Shown piece by piece: positions 31,663 to 42,729 of a DNA stretch of 64,000 nt. The notes under the pieces were generated by a model, which was not told where the DNA came from, did not search any database, and worked only from the letters and a program-made list of their open reading frames with translations. Location of the stretch: NCBI GenBank assembly GCA_031763025.1, contig JASSKH010000026.1, positions 6,478,934 through 6,542,933 on the forward strand, given 5' to 3'. Source of the DNA: Macrocystis pyrifera (taxonomy: Eukaryota; Sar; Phaeophyceae; Laminariales; Laminariaceae). A program made the translations under genes and the position numbers. The stretch's first letter is position 1. Each line of letters starts with the position of its first letter.

Positions 31663-32249
31663 GATGACCGCGATCGAGCTGGTCTCAGAAGAAAACGATG
31701 TACCCGGTATGTAAGTAGTATGTACAGTAGTATATAGTATGCCTCCTTATAGGCAGGCAGGGACAAAGACGGTGGGTGTTAGGGGAGTAAAACAAAATCA
31801 ATGCGATAGCGCATGCGACTCCTTCTTCCAGCTTCTCGTCTCCGATCTGTGCCGAGCAACCGACACAACAAAATGTGGCCTCGACCACCGATGATGGGCA
31901 GGTAAGACGGCAGGCGCTATTGATGTAATGCCCGAGCGGGTTGCTGCCCCCGGTTCCACAACAAGGATGACGTCTTCTACTTTACCGTCTACCCATATCT
32001 ATTGTTTGGAATTTTCGGCGGTGTTATATTGGTTGACAATGTATTTTCCGACTAGAACCAAGGGGAAAAGACAGAGTCATTGCAGCCCGTCTAAACCACG
32101 CGAAAATATATTATTGTTGTGGTAGTAGAGTGTTATTTTTTAATACAAAAGTACACGTGGATGGTAGACTATTAATAATTGTCATGGTACCAGGTACGGT
32201 TTAATTATAATGAAAAGTTTATTCCATCTGTGGTGGTTCTATACAGCTA
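31663..32249. other. upstream region of the DSBA-like gene
   Basis: No clear TATA box. The minus-strand frame 31888-31685 and plus-strand frame 31928-32125 are short and unrecognised. Transcription start not located. Confidence 0.35.
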
Positions 32250-32353
32250 TTACGGGGGACCATAGTAAATAGGACCTATGGTAGACACAAAAACCTATAT
32301 ATATACCTTTTTCAATAACAATATTTAGTCCTATTTACTATGCTCCCACTTTA
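32250..32353. mobile_element. ~104-bp MITE, most decayed copy
   Basis: Left TIR TTACGGGGGACCATAGTAAA; right TIR TTTACTATGCTCCCACTTTA, several changes. Left flank TA (32248-32249). Same internal orientation as the 24679 copy. Confidence 0.78.
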
Positions 32354-32794
32354 TAGACCAAAGGTATTATCTAGTTTCAATAATTTGATGTATACAAATG
32401 ATGGTGAGAGAAAAATCTGAGAGGTTGTGTGGCTACATTTCGCCATAAGAACATACTGCAGCAACAGTAGAATAACCACCAGAAAAAGGTCATTCGTGTA
32501 CAGCGTTATCAGTAAGGAATGAACCTGTTATGCCAGGAGTCAGTAAGGGTCGAAAGCAAAATTGTAAGATTATTCCATGATTTGCCATCTGAAAAAGTGA
32601 AACGAATATTCGACAATGTCCAACCATACCCTCCACCATTAAACCTCGAAAAGCGGAGTATCTCTACGTTCACGAGAGATGCATGTTTTGTTCACAACCG
32701 ACGAATTTAATCATTTATAGTCATGGGCTCTACCGACGGAAACTAATAGCTGAAGTTGCCCAGAGGCAGAGAGAAGAGAAGAACGGTTCCACCG

Positions 32795-33030
32795 TCGTCC
32801 CGTCCCGCTGACAAATTCCCTTATCGTCGTCACTTAACGTCCCGCCCCGCCGATACAATCTCTGCTGGTGGAAACTACCTTCCCGTCCCGCCGATAAAAT
32901 CTAATCCGTTGGAAATTGTTGTCCCGTCCCGTCGTGACATCCTAAATTTGATTTACCGTCCCGTCCTGTGATCAAAAACTTCACCACCATCCGTTGTCAC
33001 ATGCAGTCCCGTCCTGCGGGCACAACTTGC
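32795..33030 (+). repeat. CCGTCCCG satellite, diverged copy
   Basis: CGTCCCGYCCCGCCGATA..AATCT-like units recur about every 35-45 bp. Related to the better-ordered ~32-bp arrays at 47288 and 56339. Confidence 0.65.
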
Positions 33031-33869
33031 CTCTTCCCCTGTCAGATACTTTCATTCGTGGTCGTCTGTTCCCATGATACCCACCGATGAATTACTAAAA
33101 ACTTAATCAAGAAATTTCAAGTTGTACTATAAAATTCGGCAGTAAATCCTACCAGGTATATAAATACATACATACATACATAAATATTATGTGGACAACC
33201 CCCGTACTAATAATAATGAAATATAGAACCGCAGTAGTAGTAGGCGTATTCCGCAGCTTGCACAAGTAAGTGAGAATCAACTATTCGATTAATCAGTCGA
33301 ACTCACAGCTGACGCGCGATATTTTCATTATCTTTATGTTATACAATCTGAAATTGCTTCGCACCACGTTTACTTCTTGTTTTGAGCAGAGAAGGTGTGC
33401 TGGTGGTGTTGATGATTAGCACCTGATTGATGATGCGTTGATTTATTTACACATACCAGGTATATATTAAAGTACCTTCTTATTGAAGGAGTCGTGTGGT
33501 GTGGGTGGATCACGAGGTTGCTTTGCTTGTTTCGTTTTGTCTGACGCCGAGGAGTCGGGCATACTTGACGAACGCAGGACGGAGGCGGTAGACAGGGTAG
33601 CAAGGTACCAGGCGAACTAGCAGGGAGAACCTGGCTATGCTACTCGTACCACAAACTGCTGCCGCTACTTGGAGGATGCTTTGCGCTTTGGTTTTTCCCT
33701 GTTATTTTCCCTTATTGGTTCTTAGTCTTACTCTTTTAACGACGAGTAGAGCTTTTTTTTTTTCTCTTTTTTTTTTTTCAGCTATTAATAGTTATTTTCA
33801 AGTGTCTGCCACATCCCCTGCGGGGGGGGCACGACAGTTTGTTTCTTATATATTTTCAAGTTTCTTTTT
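33031..33869. other. no gene recognised
   Basis: Contains TACCAGGTA at 33150 and 33454 and a diverged piece of the 14395-14525 dispersed repeat near 33260-33320 (TCAACTATTCGATTAATCAG in reverse sense). Confidence 0.4.
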
Positions 33870-36210
33870 TCTCTTTCGATTTGTCTTTTTTGTTTTTGTT
33901 TTTTTGTTCTTTGTTCGTTTCGTTTCTCTATTCGATGGAATGTGTATGTCGTGCCTGTCGTATCCAGTATGATGACATGGCATTACATCGCCCACTGTGC
34001 TTACTGAAAATCGTTGCGTCCCGTCTAAGAAGCTACTGCGAGACCGAGCATATACTCCCTGAAGAACTGTGCGGCTTCCGCCCCGCACGGTCAACAGTCG
34101 ATATGCTGTTTGTCGTGCGCCGGTTGCAGCAGCTCGGGCGGCAGAAGAAAATCCCCCTGTACATGTGCTTCATCGACTTGCAGAAAGCGTACGACTCTGT
34201 CGACCGAGAACTGTTGTGGGAGGTACTCACACGCCTTGGTGTACCAACCAAGATGCTCACAATCATTCGCAATTTTCACGAAGGCATGCGGGCTCGCGTG
34301 CGTGCGGATGACGGTGAACACTCGGACTGGTTCAATGTAACCCAGGGGCTGAGGCAAGGCTGCGTACTATGGCCGTTACTGTTCAACGTGTTCTTCGCCG
34401 CTGCGATACACATCGTGCTGGTACGCCTCAGCAAAGACGAATGCATCGTAAGGGATTTGGTTCATCTCGAAGAGGACAGGGTTGTCGGAAAAGAGGAACC
34501 GTTGGCATGCGTGCAAAGGGCTGTGTGGGGCATGTTGTATGCAGACGATGCAGGAATAGTCTCGAAGTCGGCGGAAGGCCTTGCAAGAAAGATGACAGTC
34601 ATCGTGACTGTCTTCGAAGCAGTAGGTCTCACGGTATCCGAGAAGAAGACAGAGACGATGCTCCTACGAACACCGGATCAGACGTTTACCACCTCATCGC
34701 TCGCGATCGAAGCTGCAGGCCAAAAGTATAAACAGACGACCCAGTTTTTGTACCTAGGATGCATTATCCACGAGAACGCTGACCTCTCCTTCGAAATCGA
34801 GCGACGAATGCGTCTGATGCGGGCATGCCTCAAACGGTATGGTCCGGCACTGTACGATAGGACGAACGCACCGCTTAGTCTGAAAGTCCGGATGCTGAAG
34901 GCCGAGGCGATTGAGACCTTGCTTTACGGTTGCGTGACGTGGACCCTCAATGCGGACCACTTCGCCAAGCTTCGATCAGCCCACCACGAAGTCCTTCTGC
35001 GAGTCATTGGTTTCCAGCGCCGACTACGCACCGACCACACCACCATCTCGTATGCGAAGGCGCTCAGGATAACACGATGCGAAAGTATCGAAACGACCAT
35101 CCGTAAACGGCGACTCTTCTTTGCGGGGGCTGTGGTGCGGCAACACGAGGGGCGATTGCCCAGTCGGTTGATGTTCGGGACGATCGCTGGTGGGGGGAGC
35201 CCGAAACCAGGCGGGCAGCCCAAGACTTGGCCTAGGGCCATTGCTGAGGGCCTTAGAGTGTTCAAAGCCACCGAGGGATCAACGGAAGACTCCCCCTTAG
35301 TCTTTGGAGTTGGGACCGCACTGTGGCCCACTGCAGCAAAACAGACGGGAAAGTGGTACCGGGGAATCCTCGAAGCAGCTGAACAGTTCATGGGCAGGTG
35401 GCACGAGGCTGAGGCAAAGCTGAGTAGACAGCGCCGTGCATCCGCTGCAGGTAGTGTTAGAGGGAATGGGGGGAGGGGTAACAGCAGGAGGTGTAGAGGG
35501 AACACCGTACAAGTGTATGGGGGCAGGGGGGGGAACAGGAGGAGTAGAAGGGAAACCGCGGTAGAAGAGAGTAGCAGAGAGACCGCAGATAGGGTAGCAA
35601 GGTACCAGGCCGACTAATAGGTTGGACTTTTTTGCTACTCGTACCGCCAACTGCTGCGGCCGTTCGGTATGCATTTTGATTTTTTTCCCTTCTTATCCTT
35701 ATGAAAGAAGTACTACATAGTGGGTGGGTGACGAGCATATTTTGGCCCACTCACTATTGCTCTTTTTAATTAGTTAAGTGTTCACCGGGATGCATAGTCC
35801 CTTTTTTCCTTCTCGTATATTTCCCCTTGCACGTCCCTTTTGGCTCATGCTCGGGGTAAGTATGTATGTGTCTGAGCTTTGGCTTCCCGTTTTATTTATT
35901 TATTTGGGATTCTTCTCCTTTTCTTTTTCTTTTTCTTGTTCTTTTTCGGTTTGGTTTCTTCGTTGCTTCTCTTTCTTTATGGTGTATTTTGGTTGCTGGC
36001 GTATGTATGTATGTTGTGTCGGCCGCACCTAGTGCGAAGGCATGGTATTACGTAGGCTATTAATGCATTACGGTGTGTTATCTCTGTGTCGTAGTCTGTG
36101 ACCACAGAGCTCGTATCTTTCTAGAGTGAAGAATCAGCACGGACACTGGGCTTGCTGGATGTCGACGAGTAGAAGAACGGTTTAATGTGAAGAACACACA
36201 CACACTGCAC
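33870..36210 (+). mobile_element. LINE (non-LTR retrotransposon), longest copy
   Basis: A T-rich leader, a single long ORF (33935-35617), a 590-bp 3' UTR including TTTTCTTTTTC-rich DNA and GTGACCACAGAGCTCGTATC, then GGTTTAATGTGAAG and an ACAC tail. The ORF joins the element's N-terminal CRAC segment directly to the RT palm, so an endonuclease domain is missing and the copy is probably internally deleted. Confidence 0.85.
33935..35617 (+). CDS. LINE reverse transcriptase ORF
   Basis: 560 codons. Residues 1-18 ([18 protein letters not shown]) form a Cys-rich start shared with the mini-LINE at 17101. The RT begins immediately after: [12 protein letters not shown] with catalytic Asp near residue 81, GLRQGCV near 138-144, YADD at 202-205 and a KKTETMLL thumb-side segment. 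It continues into the [25 protein letters not shown] region and ends in a Gly/Arg-rich tail. Function: target-primed reverse transcription of the LINE and probably of the SINE. I see no apurinic-type endonuclease, which would normally precede the RT, so autonomy is doubtful. The ORF is otherwise intact, unlike the 3840-5111 copy. The start is the ATG conserved in both 5' ends. Clade (RTE- or Jockey-like) is uncertain. Confidence 0.85.
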   Translation: MECVCRACRIQYDDMALHRPLCLLKIVASRLRSYCETEHILPEELCGFRPARSTVDMLFVVRRLQQLGRQKKIPLYMCFIDLQKAYDSVDRELLWEVLTRLGVPTKMLTIIRNFHEGMRARVRADDGEHSDWFNVTQGLRQGCVLWPLLFNVFFAAAIHIVLVRLSKDECIVRDLVHLEEDRVVGKEEPLACVQRAVWGMLYADDAGIVSKSAEGLARKMTVIVTVFEAVGLTVSEKKTETMLLRTPDQTFTTSSLAIEAAGQKYKQTTQFLYLGCIIHENADLSFEIERRMRLMRACLKRYGPALYDRTNAPLSLKVRMLKAEAIETLLYGCVTWTLNADHFAKLRSAHHEVLLRVIGFQRRLRTDHTTISYAKALRITRCESIETTIRKRRLFFAGAVVRQHEGRLPSRLMFGTIAGGGSPKPGGQPKTWPRAIAEGLRVFKATEGSTEDSPLVFGVGTALWPTAAKQTGKWYRGILEAAEQFMGRWHEAEAKLSRQRRASAAGSVRGNGGRGNSRRCRGNTVQVYGGRGGNRRSRRETAVEESSRETADRVARYQAD

Positions 36211-36224
36211 ACTGGGTACGTGGC

Positions 36225-36372
36225 AAGTAGTATCTCTGCTGTGGCGTAGCTTTGTGACCACAGAACCTGTACCCCCTCTAAAATAGGATTGAAGAATCGG
36301 CACGGGCACTAGTTGTGCTGGATGTCGACGGGCAGAAAGAACGGTATAAAGTGAAGAACACACAAGACAAAC
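36225..36372 (+). mobile_element. solo LINE 3' end, second subfamily
   Basis: GCGTAGCTTTGTGACCACAG..GGCACGGGCACTAGTTGTGC..GATGTCGACG..AAAGAACGGTATAAAGTGAA then ACACAC. More similar to the 17165 and 37440 ends than to the adjacent long LINE. Confidence 0.8.
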
Positions 36373-36537
36373 AATCAATTACAAAGTACGAAAAAAAAGA
36401 GTAATTAATACCGTACCACGTAGTAAGTGGTAAACCTGGCGGCGTTTTTATTTTCATTGTTTTAATGGATCTTCATACTTCATATTTCCACGCGCAACAC
36501 CTGCCACAGCCGCAAGCTCGCCACCCTAATCACTCTC

Positions 36538-37325
36538 TGTGTGTGTGTGTTCTTCACATTAAACCGTTCTCCTACTCGTCGACATCCAGCAAGCCCAGTG
36601 TCCGTGCTGATTCTGCACCCTAGAAAGATACGAGCTCTGTGGTCACAGACTACGACACAGAGATAACACACCGTAATGCATTAATAGCCTACGCAATACC
36701 ATGCCTTCGCACTAGGTGCGGCCGACACAACATACATACATACGCCAGCAACCAAAATACACCATAAAGAAAGAGAAGCAACGAAGAAACCAAACCGAAA
36801 AAGAACAAGAAAAAGAAAAAGAAAAGGAGAAGAATCCCAAATATATAAATAAAATTGGAAGCCAAAGCTCAGACACATACATACTTACGCCGAGCATGAG
36901 CCAAAAGGGGAAAGATACGAGAAGGAAAAAAGGGACTATGCATCCCGGTGAACACTTAACTAAGTAAAAAGAGCAATAGTGAGTGGGCCAAAATACGCTC
37001 GTCACCCACCCACTATGTAGTACTTCTTTCATAAGGATAAGAAGGGAAAAAAAAAATCAAAATGCATACCGAACGGCCGCAGCAGTTGGCGGTATGAGTA
37101 GCCAAGAAAGTCCAACCTATTAGTCGGCCTGGTACCTTGCTACCCTATCTGCGGTCTCTCTGCTACTCTCTTCTACCGCGGTTTCCCTTCTACCCCTCCT
37201 GTTCCCCCCCCTGCCCCCATACACTTGTACGGTGTTCCTTCTACCCCTCCTGCTGTTACCCCTCCCCCCATTCCCTCTAACACTACCTGCAGCGGATGCA
37301 CGGCGCTGTCTACTCAGCTTTGCCC
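36538..37325 (-). mobile_element. 5'-truncated LINE in inverted orientation
   Basis: The minus strand carries the LINE 3' UTR and the tail of the ORF (to CTCAGCTTTGCC at 37325) with an ACAC tail at 36540-36555. It faces the long LINE tail to tail across about 330 bp. Confidence 0.88.
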
Positions 37326-37434
37326 ACTGGACAATGGATACAACAGTAATGATTGTCTATCTTAATTGCTTCAACAATCAGACGAGGGAGGAAATCTAAA
37401 ATATATATATACGGCAGGAAAAAACAACACATAC

Positions 37435-37560
37435 TAATACATTGTGACCACAGAACTTGTATCTCTCTAGGATAGAAGAATCGGCACGGACACTGCAATG
37501 GTTGGGCTGGATGTCGACGCGTAGAAAGAACGGTTTAATGTGAAGAAAACAACAACACAT
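37435..37560 (+). mobile_element. solo LINE 3' end, AACAAC-tailed subfamily
   Basis: TGTGACCACAGAACTTGTAT..GGCACGGACACTG..GGATGTCGACGCGTAGAAAG..GGTTTAATGTGAAGAAAACAACAACAC. Like 17165-17299, it ends in AAC repeats rather than AC repeats. Confidence 0.82.
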
Positions 37561-37719
37561 ACATTGATTGTTGATCATACAGCCAGTGGTGAGATGGTGT
37601 TGTTGTGGGCGTACGCACTCTGCACCATGTTGTCTTATCTAATTATTTAAATATTACTTTTTTTAGTGCACATACAATTTTTTCCCGACTTCAAATTTTG
37701 TCATTATTTTTTTATAAAT

Positions 37720-37860
37720 TTTGAAATACGTCAGCTGTGAGTTCGACTGATTAAATAGTTGATACTCAACTTTGCAAGCTGCGTAATACGCCTCGTCTAT
37801 ATTCCATTTTTACCTAATTTTACAAGTATTGTGATAAACCGAGCGCGCGTTTTCTATGTA
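37720..37860 (+). repeat. dispersed ~135-bp repeat
   Basis: TTTTGAAATACGTCAGCTGTGAGTT through GTGATAAACCGAGCGCGCG matches 14395-14525 inside the 637-bp TIR element. A shorter diverged piece lies near 10165-10215 (AATACGTCAGCTTTGAGTTC). Confidence 0.8.
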
Positions 37861-38324
37861 TATGTGATTCCTTGTCAACGATATAGGCCAGCGGCTCCCC
37901 TGGATGCTGCCCGGGTCAACAGGACAATTTTAACTAATCATTCTGCGCACTGATACTATATAACCCGAACAAGGGATATTGATATGATGTTTCGAATTTC
38001 GTGTTTTTTGTGTGTTTTTTTTTTTTTCCGGATTTCATGATTTTGCTTTGTTGTATGTAGTCGTTTCTCATTTTGTGGTCTGTTTCTCGATTCGATTTAG
38101 ATTTTTGTTTTGTCCTGTCAAATGCTATAGCCGTAACAAAAACACAGCACTCTGACCTGTACGTTTCCGAACTTGAGTACATTGTAATGCATACATTCCA
38201 CAATCCGGGGACGTTCGTTGTGAATGTTTACGTTGGGTAATGATCCACCTTGAGATTTGTGACTCAAGGTGTTTTTACTTATTTTTAAGGTCCACCAGAG
38301 TACGCTCTCAAGGTACTCCAGTGG

Positions 38325-38720
38325 CCAGCTGTGTGTCTATCGATAGATATTGTCGGCGACAATAGACTGGTGATATTGTCGATCGATGGACATTGATTGT
38401 CGGACACAATAATAATGGATGGGGAACTTCGTCCATCGATGGCCATCATTGCAGGCCACAATAGAATGTTCGGAGATGTCTATGGATATCATAGCCATTG
38501 ATGGCCACAATAGATTGTGCGAGAGGTTTATCGACGGCCATTGCCGACCACAATAGATTGTGCGAGAGGTCTATCAACGGTCATTGCCGACCACCACAGT
38601 AGATTGTGCTATGTATCTATCGATGGCCATTGCTGGCCACAATAGATTGTATGAGATGTCTATCGATGGCCATTGCCGGCCAAAATAGGTTGTACAAGCT
38701 ATCCATCGATATGCTGTAGG
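38325..38720 (+). repeat. 43-45-bp satellite, left array
   Basis: About eight units of the form TCTATCGATGGCCATTGCCGG + CCACAATAGATTGT at 43-48-bp steps. Related by the GACAATAG core to arrays at 40140-40675 and 46755-47140. Confidence 0.85.
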
Positions 38721-38879
38721 CATCTCGAGGAGAGTTTGTGCACTCATCCCACGATATACACGAGGCAATAATCCATTTAGGAAGCGCGTCGAATAATGTA
38801 TACGCGTAATATATTGGGTGTGGATGGCGATGGTTGCTGTTGTTGTACACAATCAATCGTGTACCCGATTTTCCTGATT

Positions 38880-39002
38880 GAGAATTGCCTTACCCATAAG
38901 AACGAGATTTTTTCTTTTGGAACACAACAAGTTGCCTAATATGTACCAGGCATGTCATGCTGTATGTGGTAAGTAAGGTGAATCGAGGTCATCATACATT
39001 GT
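38880..39002. other. spacer, nothing recognised
   Basis: Short sequence between the satellite and a solo LINE end; includes TACCAGGCATG. Confidence 0.35.
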
Positions 39003-39263
39003 ATGTGTGTGTGTTCTTCACATTAAACCGTTCTTCTACTCGTCGACATCCAGCAAGCCCAGTGTCCGTGCTGATTCTTCACCCTAGAAAGATACGAGCT
39101 CTGCGGTCACAGACTGCGACACAGAGATAACACACCGTAATGCATTAATAGCCTACGCAATACCATGCCTTCGCACTGGTGCGGCCGACACAACATACAT
39201 ACATACGCCAGCAACCAAAATACACCATAAAGACAGAGAAGCAACGAAGAAACCAAACCGAAA

Positions 39264-39294
<31 letters not shown>

Positions 39295-39549
39295 GAAAAA
39301 GAAAAAGAAAAGGAGAAGAATCCCCAATAAATATATAAAATGGGAAGCCAAAGCTCAGACACAAACATACTTACCCCGAGCATGAGCCAAAAGGGACGTG
39401 CAGGGGGAAAGATACGAGAAGGAAAAAGGGGACTATGCATCCCGGTGAACACTTAACTAATTAAAAAGAGCAATAATGAGTGGGCCAAAATACGCTCGTC
39501 ACCCACCCACTATGTAGTACACTTTTTTCATAAGGATAAGAAGGGAAAC
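39003..39549 (-). mobile_element. LINE 3' UTR insertion, 5'-truncated
   Basis: Minus-strand copy of the LINE 3' UTR only, starting at an ACAC tail (39003-39015) and ending at AAGGATAAGAAGGGAAA. The GAAAAAG stretch is expanded (39260-39310). It lies within the satellite-bearing interval. Confidence 0.9.
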
Positions 39550-39739
39550 ATGTTGTGTAGTATGTTGTGGAGACCATACGATATCACACTCATTTATTTG
39601 AAGACATTATTATCTATAGATGATGCCATTACTAGAAACTCGCGGACCAAGATATTGGTAGATGTCATCAACTTGTGTGCGCTGGTAGTTTCGATAATTG
39701 ATTCGGCAGTCTATTATCTCCCCTTTGACTAAAACGTGG

Positions 39740-40060
39740 AATATTCAAAAACTAAAAACACATTATTATGCTGACAATTCTAAGCTTTCCGTTTCTCATC
39801 TAGAGTTTGTTTGTCCTCTACCGAGACCAAGCAAGTAGGAGTTGTTTTTTTTTGGATGCTGTTCATCTTGATTGTTGTTTTTTTTTTGTTCGCGGAAATA
39901 AATTCGATTAACTACCCATACGTTGTCTTATATTAACTGCCCTTTCTGAAATAATTTGAATACTAAAAACAAGACCACTCGCGACAAGAAAATTATGAGC
40001 TTTCCGTTTCTTAATTCGAGGTTTTTGTCCCATAGTGAAATGAAGTAAGTCAGATTCATA
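39740..40060 (+). repeat. two diverged ~95-bp direct copies
   Basis: ACTAAAAACA..GCTTTCCGTTTCTCATCTAG..GTTTGT.CC at about 39748-39838 recurs as ACTAAAAACA..GCTTTCCGTTTCTTAATTCG..TTTTTGTCC at about 39962-40050. Confidence 0.6.
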
Positions 40061-40139
40061 TTTTTCGCAGCCCGGCCAACAATCTCTTGTGGGTGGCGAT
40101 GGCTAGTTATTGTTGGACACAATCGCGTACGTACGTACC

Positions 40140-40675
40140 TATTGTTGGCGGCAATAGAAGCTTCGGCGGTCGCGAGAATGGCCATCGATATTCATCTTTC
40201 ACCGTATTGCGTGTATATTGTTGGCGGCAATAGCCATTGATGCGCAAACGTTTCTACTGTAGTCTGTTGTTCAAACAATGTATATCACGGTTGCTTCCCC
40301 AACATCTATATTGTTCAGGACAATGACCATCTATGGACAATCTTGTGACTTCATTGTTAGGGCAAAAGCATATTGTTTCCATTCCCGAAACTATATTGAT
40401 TGTTCCCTGACTAGATGCATCTATCGATAGACAGCGTTGCAAGTCTATTGTCGTTAACAATATCAATCCATAGACAGCGTTGCCAGTCAATTGTGATTAA
40501 CAGTGTCTATCGATAGACGGTACTGAGTGTTGCCTGTCTATTGTGGTTCACAACGTCTATCGTTAGCCAGCGTCGCCGGTCTATTGTCGTTAACAATATC
40601 CATTGACACACGCTTTTTCGGGGCTACTGTAGCGGCAATGTTCTATTTCCTTTCTATTGTCCAGGGTATATGCAT
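40140..40675 (-). repeat. 43-bp satellite, inverted array
   Basis: Units TATTGTCGTTAACAATATC + CATAGACAGCGTTGCCAGTC at 43-50-bp steps. Orientation is best matched to the 38325 array in reverse (GACAATAGACTGG in both). The right edge is CTATTGTCCAGGG. Confidence 0.75.
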
Positions 40676-40775
40676 ATCTTACGTCATCTATCTTATACGT
40701 TCAGAGTGTAACCAATTAGGAATCACGATCAACAACGCACAGTACCAACCCCAACAACACAGCCGAAAATGCAAC

Positions 40776-40780
40776 ACACT
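40776..40780. repeat. target-site duplication (ACACT), left
   Basis: ACACT immediately before the left LTR, matched by ACACT at 46538-46542 after the right LTR. Confidence 0.8.
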
Positions 40781-41011
40781 ATGGCCTCTGCCAGATGATA
40801 TCAGCAAGAGGGCTTCCAGCGAGGGACTCCACCAGTCTCGCTGGCCTCGCACTCAGTAAGTCTTGTTCTTAGAGCTTGTATTATCACGGAGTGATCCTCA
40901 TCGGACCACGAGCCAGGTGGCTAGGGGACATCACACAGGATCCCCGGCCACTGCTCCACTCACACATGCGATTACACTGAAACCTCCACGGCTTGGTATC
41001 TTTTGGCTACA
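40781..41011 (-). repeat. 3' LTR of Ty3/Gypsy element (plus-strand left)
   Basis: 231 bp, ATGGCCTCTGCCAGATG...TTTTGGCTACA. By eye identical to 46307-46537. In element orientation it begins TGTAGCC, preceded by a G-rich GCTTTGGGGGTGC that could serve as the polypurine tract. Confidence 0.92.
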
Positions 41012-41089
41012 GCACCCCCAAAGCGAGTTCACTCGACGCGAACGAGCTTGACAAAACCAAAAAACCAAGACGAAATCGCATGCGGCAAA

Positions 41090-42729
41090 TCACAAATCAA
41101 TGCTGAACTCTGAAGCAATTTTAATCTTGAGCGCACGGGTCATCCGTAATTTGCGCAATTCCTTCACGACGAATTCAGGCGCAGCAGAATAAATCGACCG
41201 CAAAGACTCCCACGTGCGCTCCTCTGCTTCGAAACCATCCCAATCGACCAAGACAATCACCTCGTTGGCATCATCTTCGGCCACATGCACCAAAGCATTC
41301 ATGCGGCATTCACCCTGCGCAAAGGAATGTTGGAAAACATCCTTCAGATCAGCGGTGACGTTCAACGTCGCATCCGCATAAAATCGTAAACGAGCCACGT
41401 GAGCTTGATGCACCTTCCCAGAAACGATGTTCTGAACTGAGTACACATGATCATGATCAGCTGCTACCACACGCCACGGACCAGTCCATGTGGACAACAA
41501 TTTCGGTGTGGCACCCTGCCGACGAACACGAGCATACAACACGAAATCACCAACCGCAAATTTTGGCAACACCACCTGGCCCTGAGCCTGTTTACGTTTG
41601 TTGTCGCGAGACACGGCAACAGCTGCGCGAATATCGGCGCAAAATCTCTCCTGCTCTGCAACGACTTCACGGACGTTCGCACGCAACAAGTCAGCATTCA
41701 TCACGTCAACATTCCACCTGCCATCAGACTCAGAAACGAGCGCCGAGAAATCGGTACGCGGAGCACGCCCAAACATCACGCTGTACGGAGTGCTTCGGTA
41801 ACGTTCACGAAACGAAGTGTTCAAGGCCCACTGAGCGGCCGGCAAAACATCAACCCACTCCGAAACCTGACGACGCTGTTCTGACAGAATGGAACGCAGA
41901 GCACGTACCACCTCTTTTACCATGCGTTCACACGTACCGTTCGACCACGGCGTGTAAGCGACAGCAAAACGATGTTCGATGTGCAACGCGTCGCTCAACA
42001 AAGCAAGCACCCTGTTCTTGAAATGCGTGGCGGTATCACTCACCCACACACGCGGCACCCCCAAAGTCTTACACCAGGCTAGCAAATGCTTCGCTGTGAC
42101 CTCGGCTGTACAAGCCTCGGCCGGTTCCAACGCCACGTAGTTGGACAAATCATCCATGATGACCAAAACATATCGGAAACCATCCTCATCAGGCAGGCCA
42201 TCGCTACCTTCGGGCCCGCTGTGGCCAACATACAAAAAATCAAAGTGCACCACTTCTCCCGGAGCGGTACCATGCACCGTGTCTCCGTAGGGACGAGGAA
42301 TGAGTGCACCTGCACGCGTGTCTACACAGTGCAAACACTGGCGAACGAATTCGCGAACCTGAGAATCCATGTGAGGCCAAACACAATATTCCTTCAGGCG
42401 AAACAAAGTCGGCGCCACACCACGGTGACCAGCCGAGCGCATGTGCGCGCACACCATCAAACGAGTTTGAAGAGCAAGATCATCCGGCGGAATCCACAAG
42501 ACGTCACGCACCCCAACACGCACACGAAACAAACCATCATCGGCCAAGGTAGCTTGACCGAAGGTTGTCGAAAATTCATGAACACCAACGCCGATACGAG
42601 CGACAGACCTTTGTTGCGAGGCACGAATCACATCCAATGCGGGAAGCGAATCGTCAGCATTACATGGGCTGTGCACGGCAACCGAACGAACAGGCACCGT
42701 AGGAACTTTGACCCAACGAGACAACAGAT
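41090..42729 (-). CDS. Ty3/Gypsy integrase with C-terminal chromodomain
   Basis: Continues the polyprotein one frame away from gag-RT. Features in order: an H..H/C-x2-C zinc-binding segment (HMRSAGH..QCLHC); a DDE core with FDFLYV, VSDTATHF and CERMVKE supplying D, D and E; a basic SH3-like segment ending VHQAHVARLRFY; then a chromodomain-like tail (EVIVLVDWDGF..RTWE) near the C terminus. It inserts the element cDNA, and the chromodomain would steer insertion to marked chromatin. An ATG exists upstream at 42844 in this frame but overlaps RNase H; translation more likely enters by frameshift from the gag-pol ORF at the G6 run (42735-42730), or one base has been lost there. Confidence 0.9.

Noticed and set aside
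31685..31888. extra 5' exon of the DSBA-like gene
   Set aside because: Exon 1 already has an ATG and signal peptide; no donor/acceptor pair makes a sensible extension.
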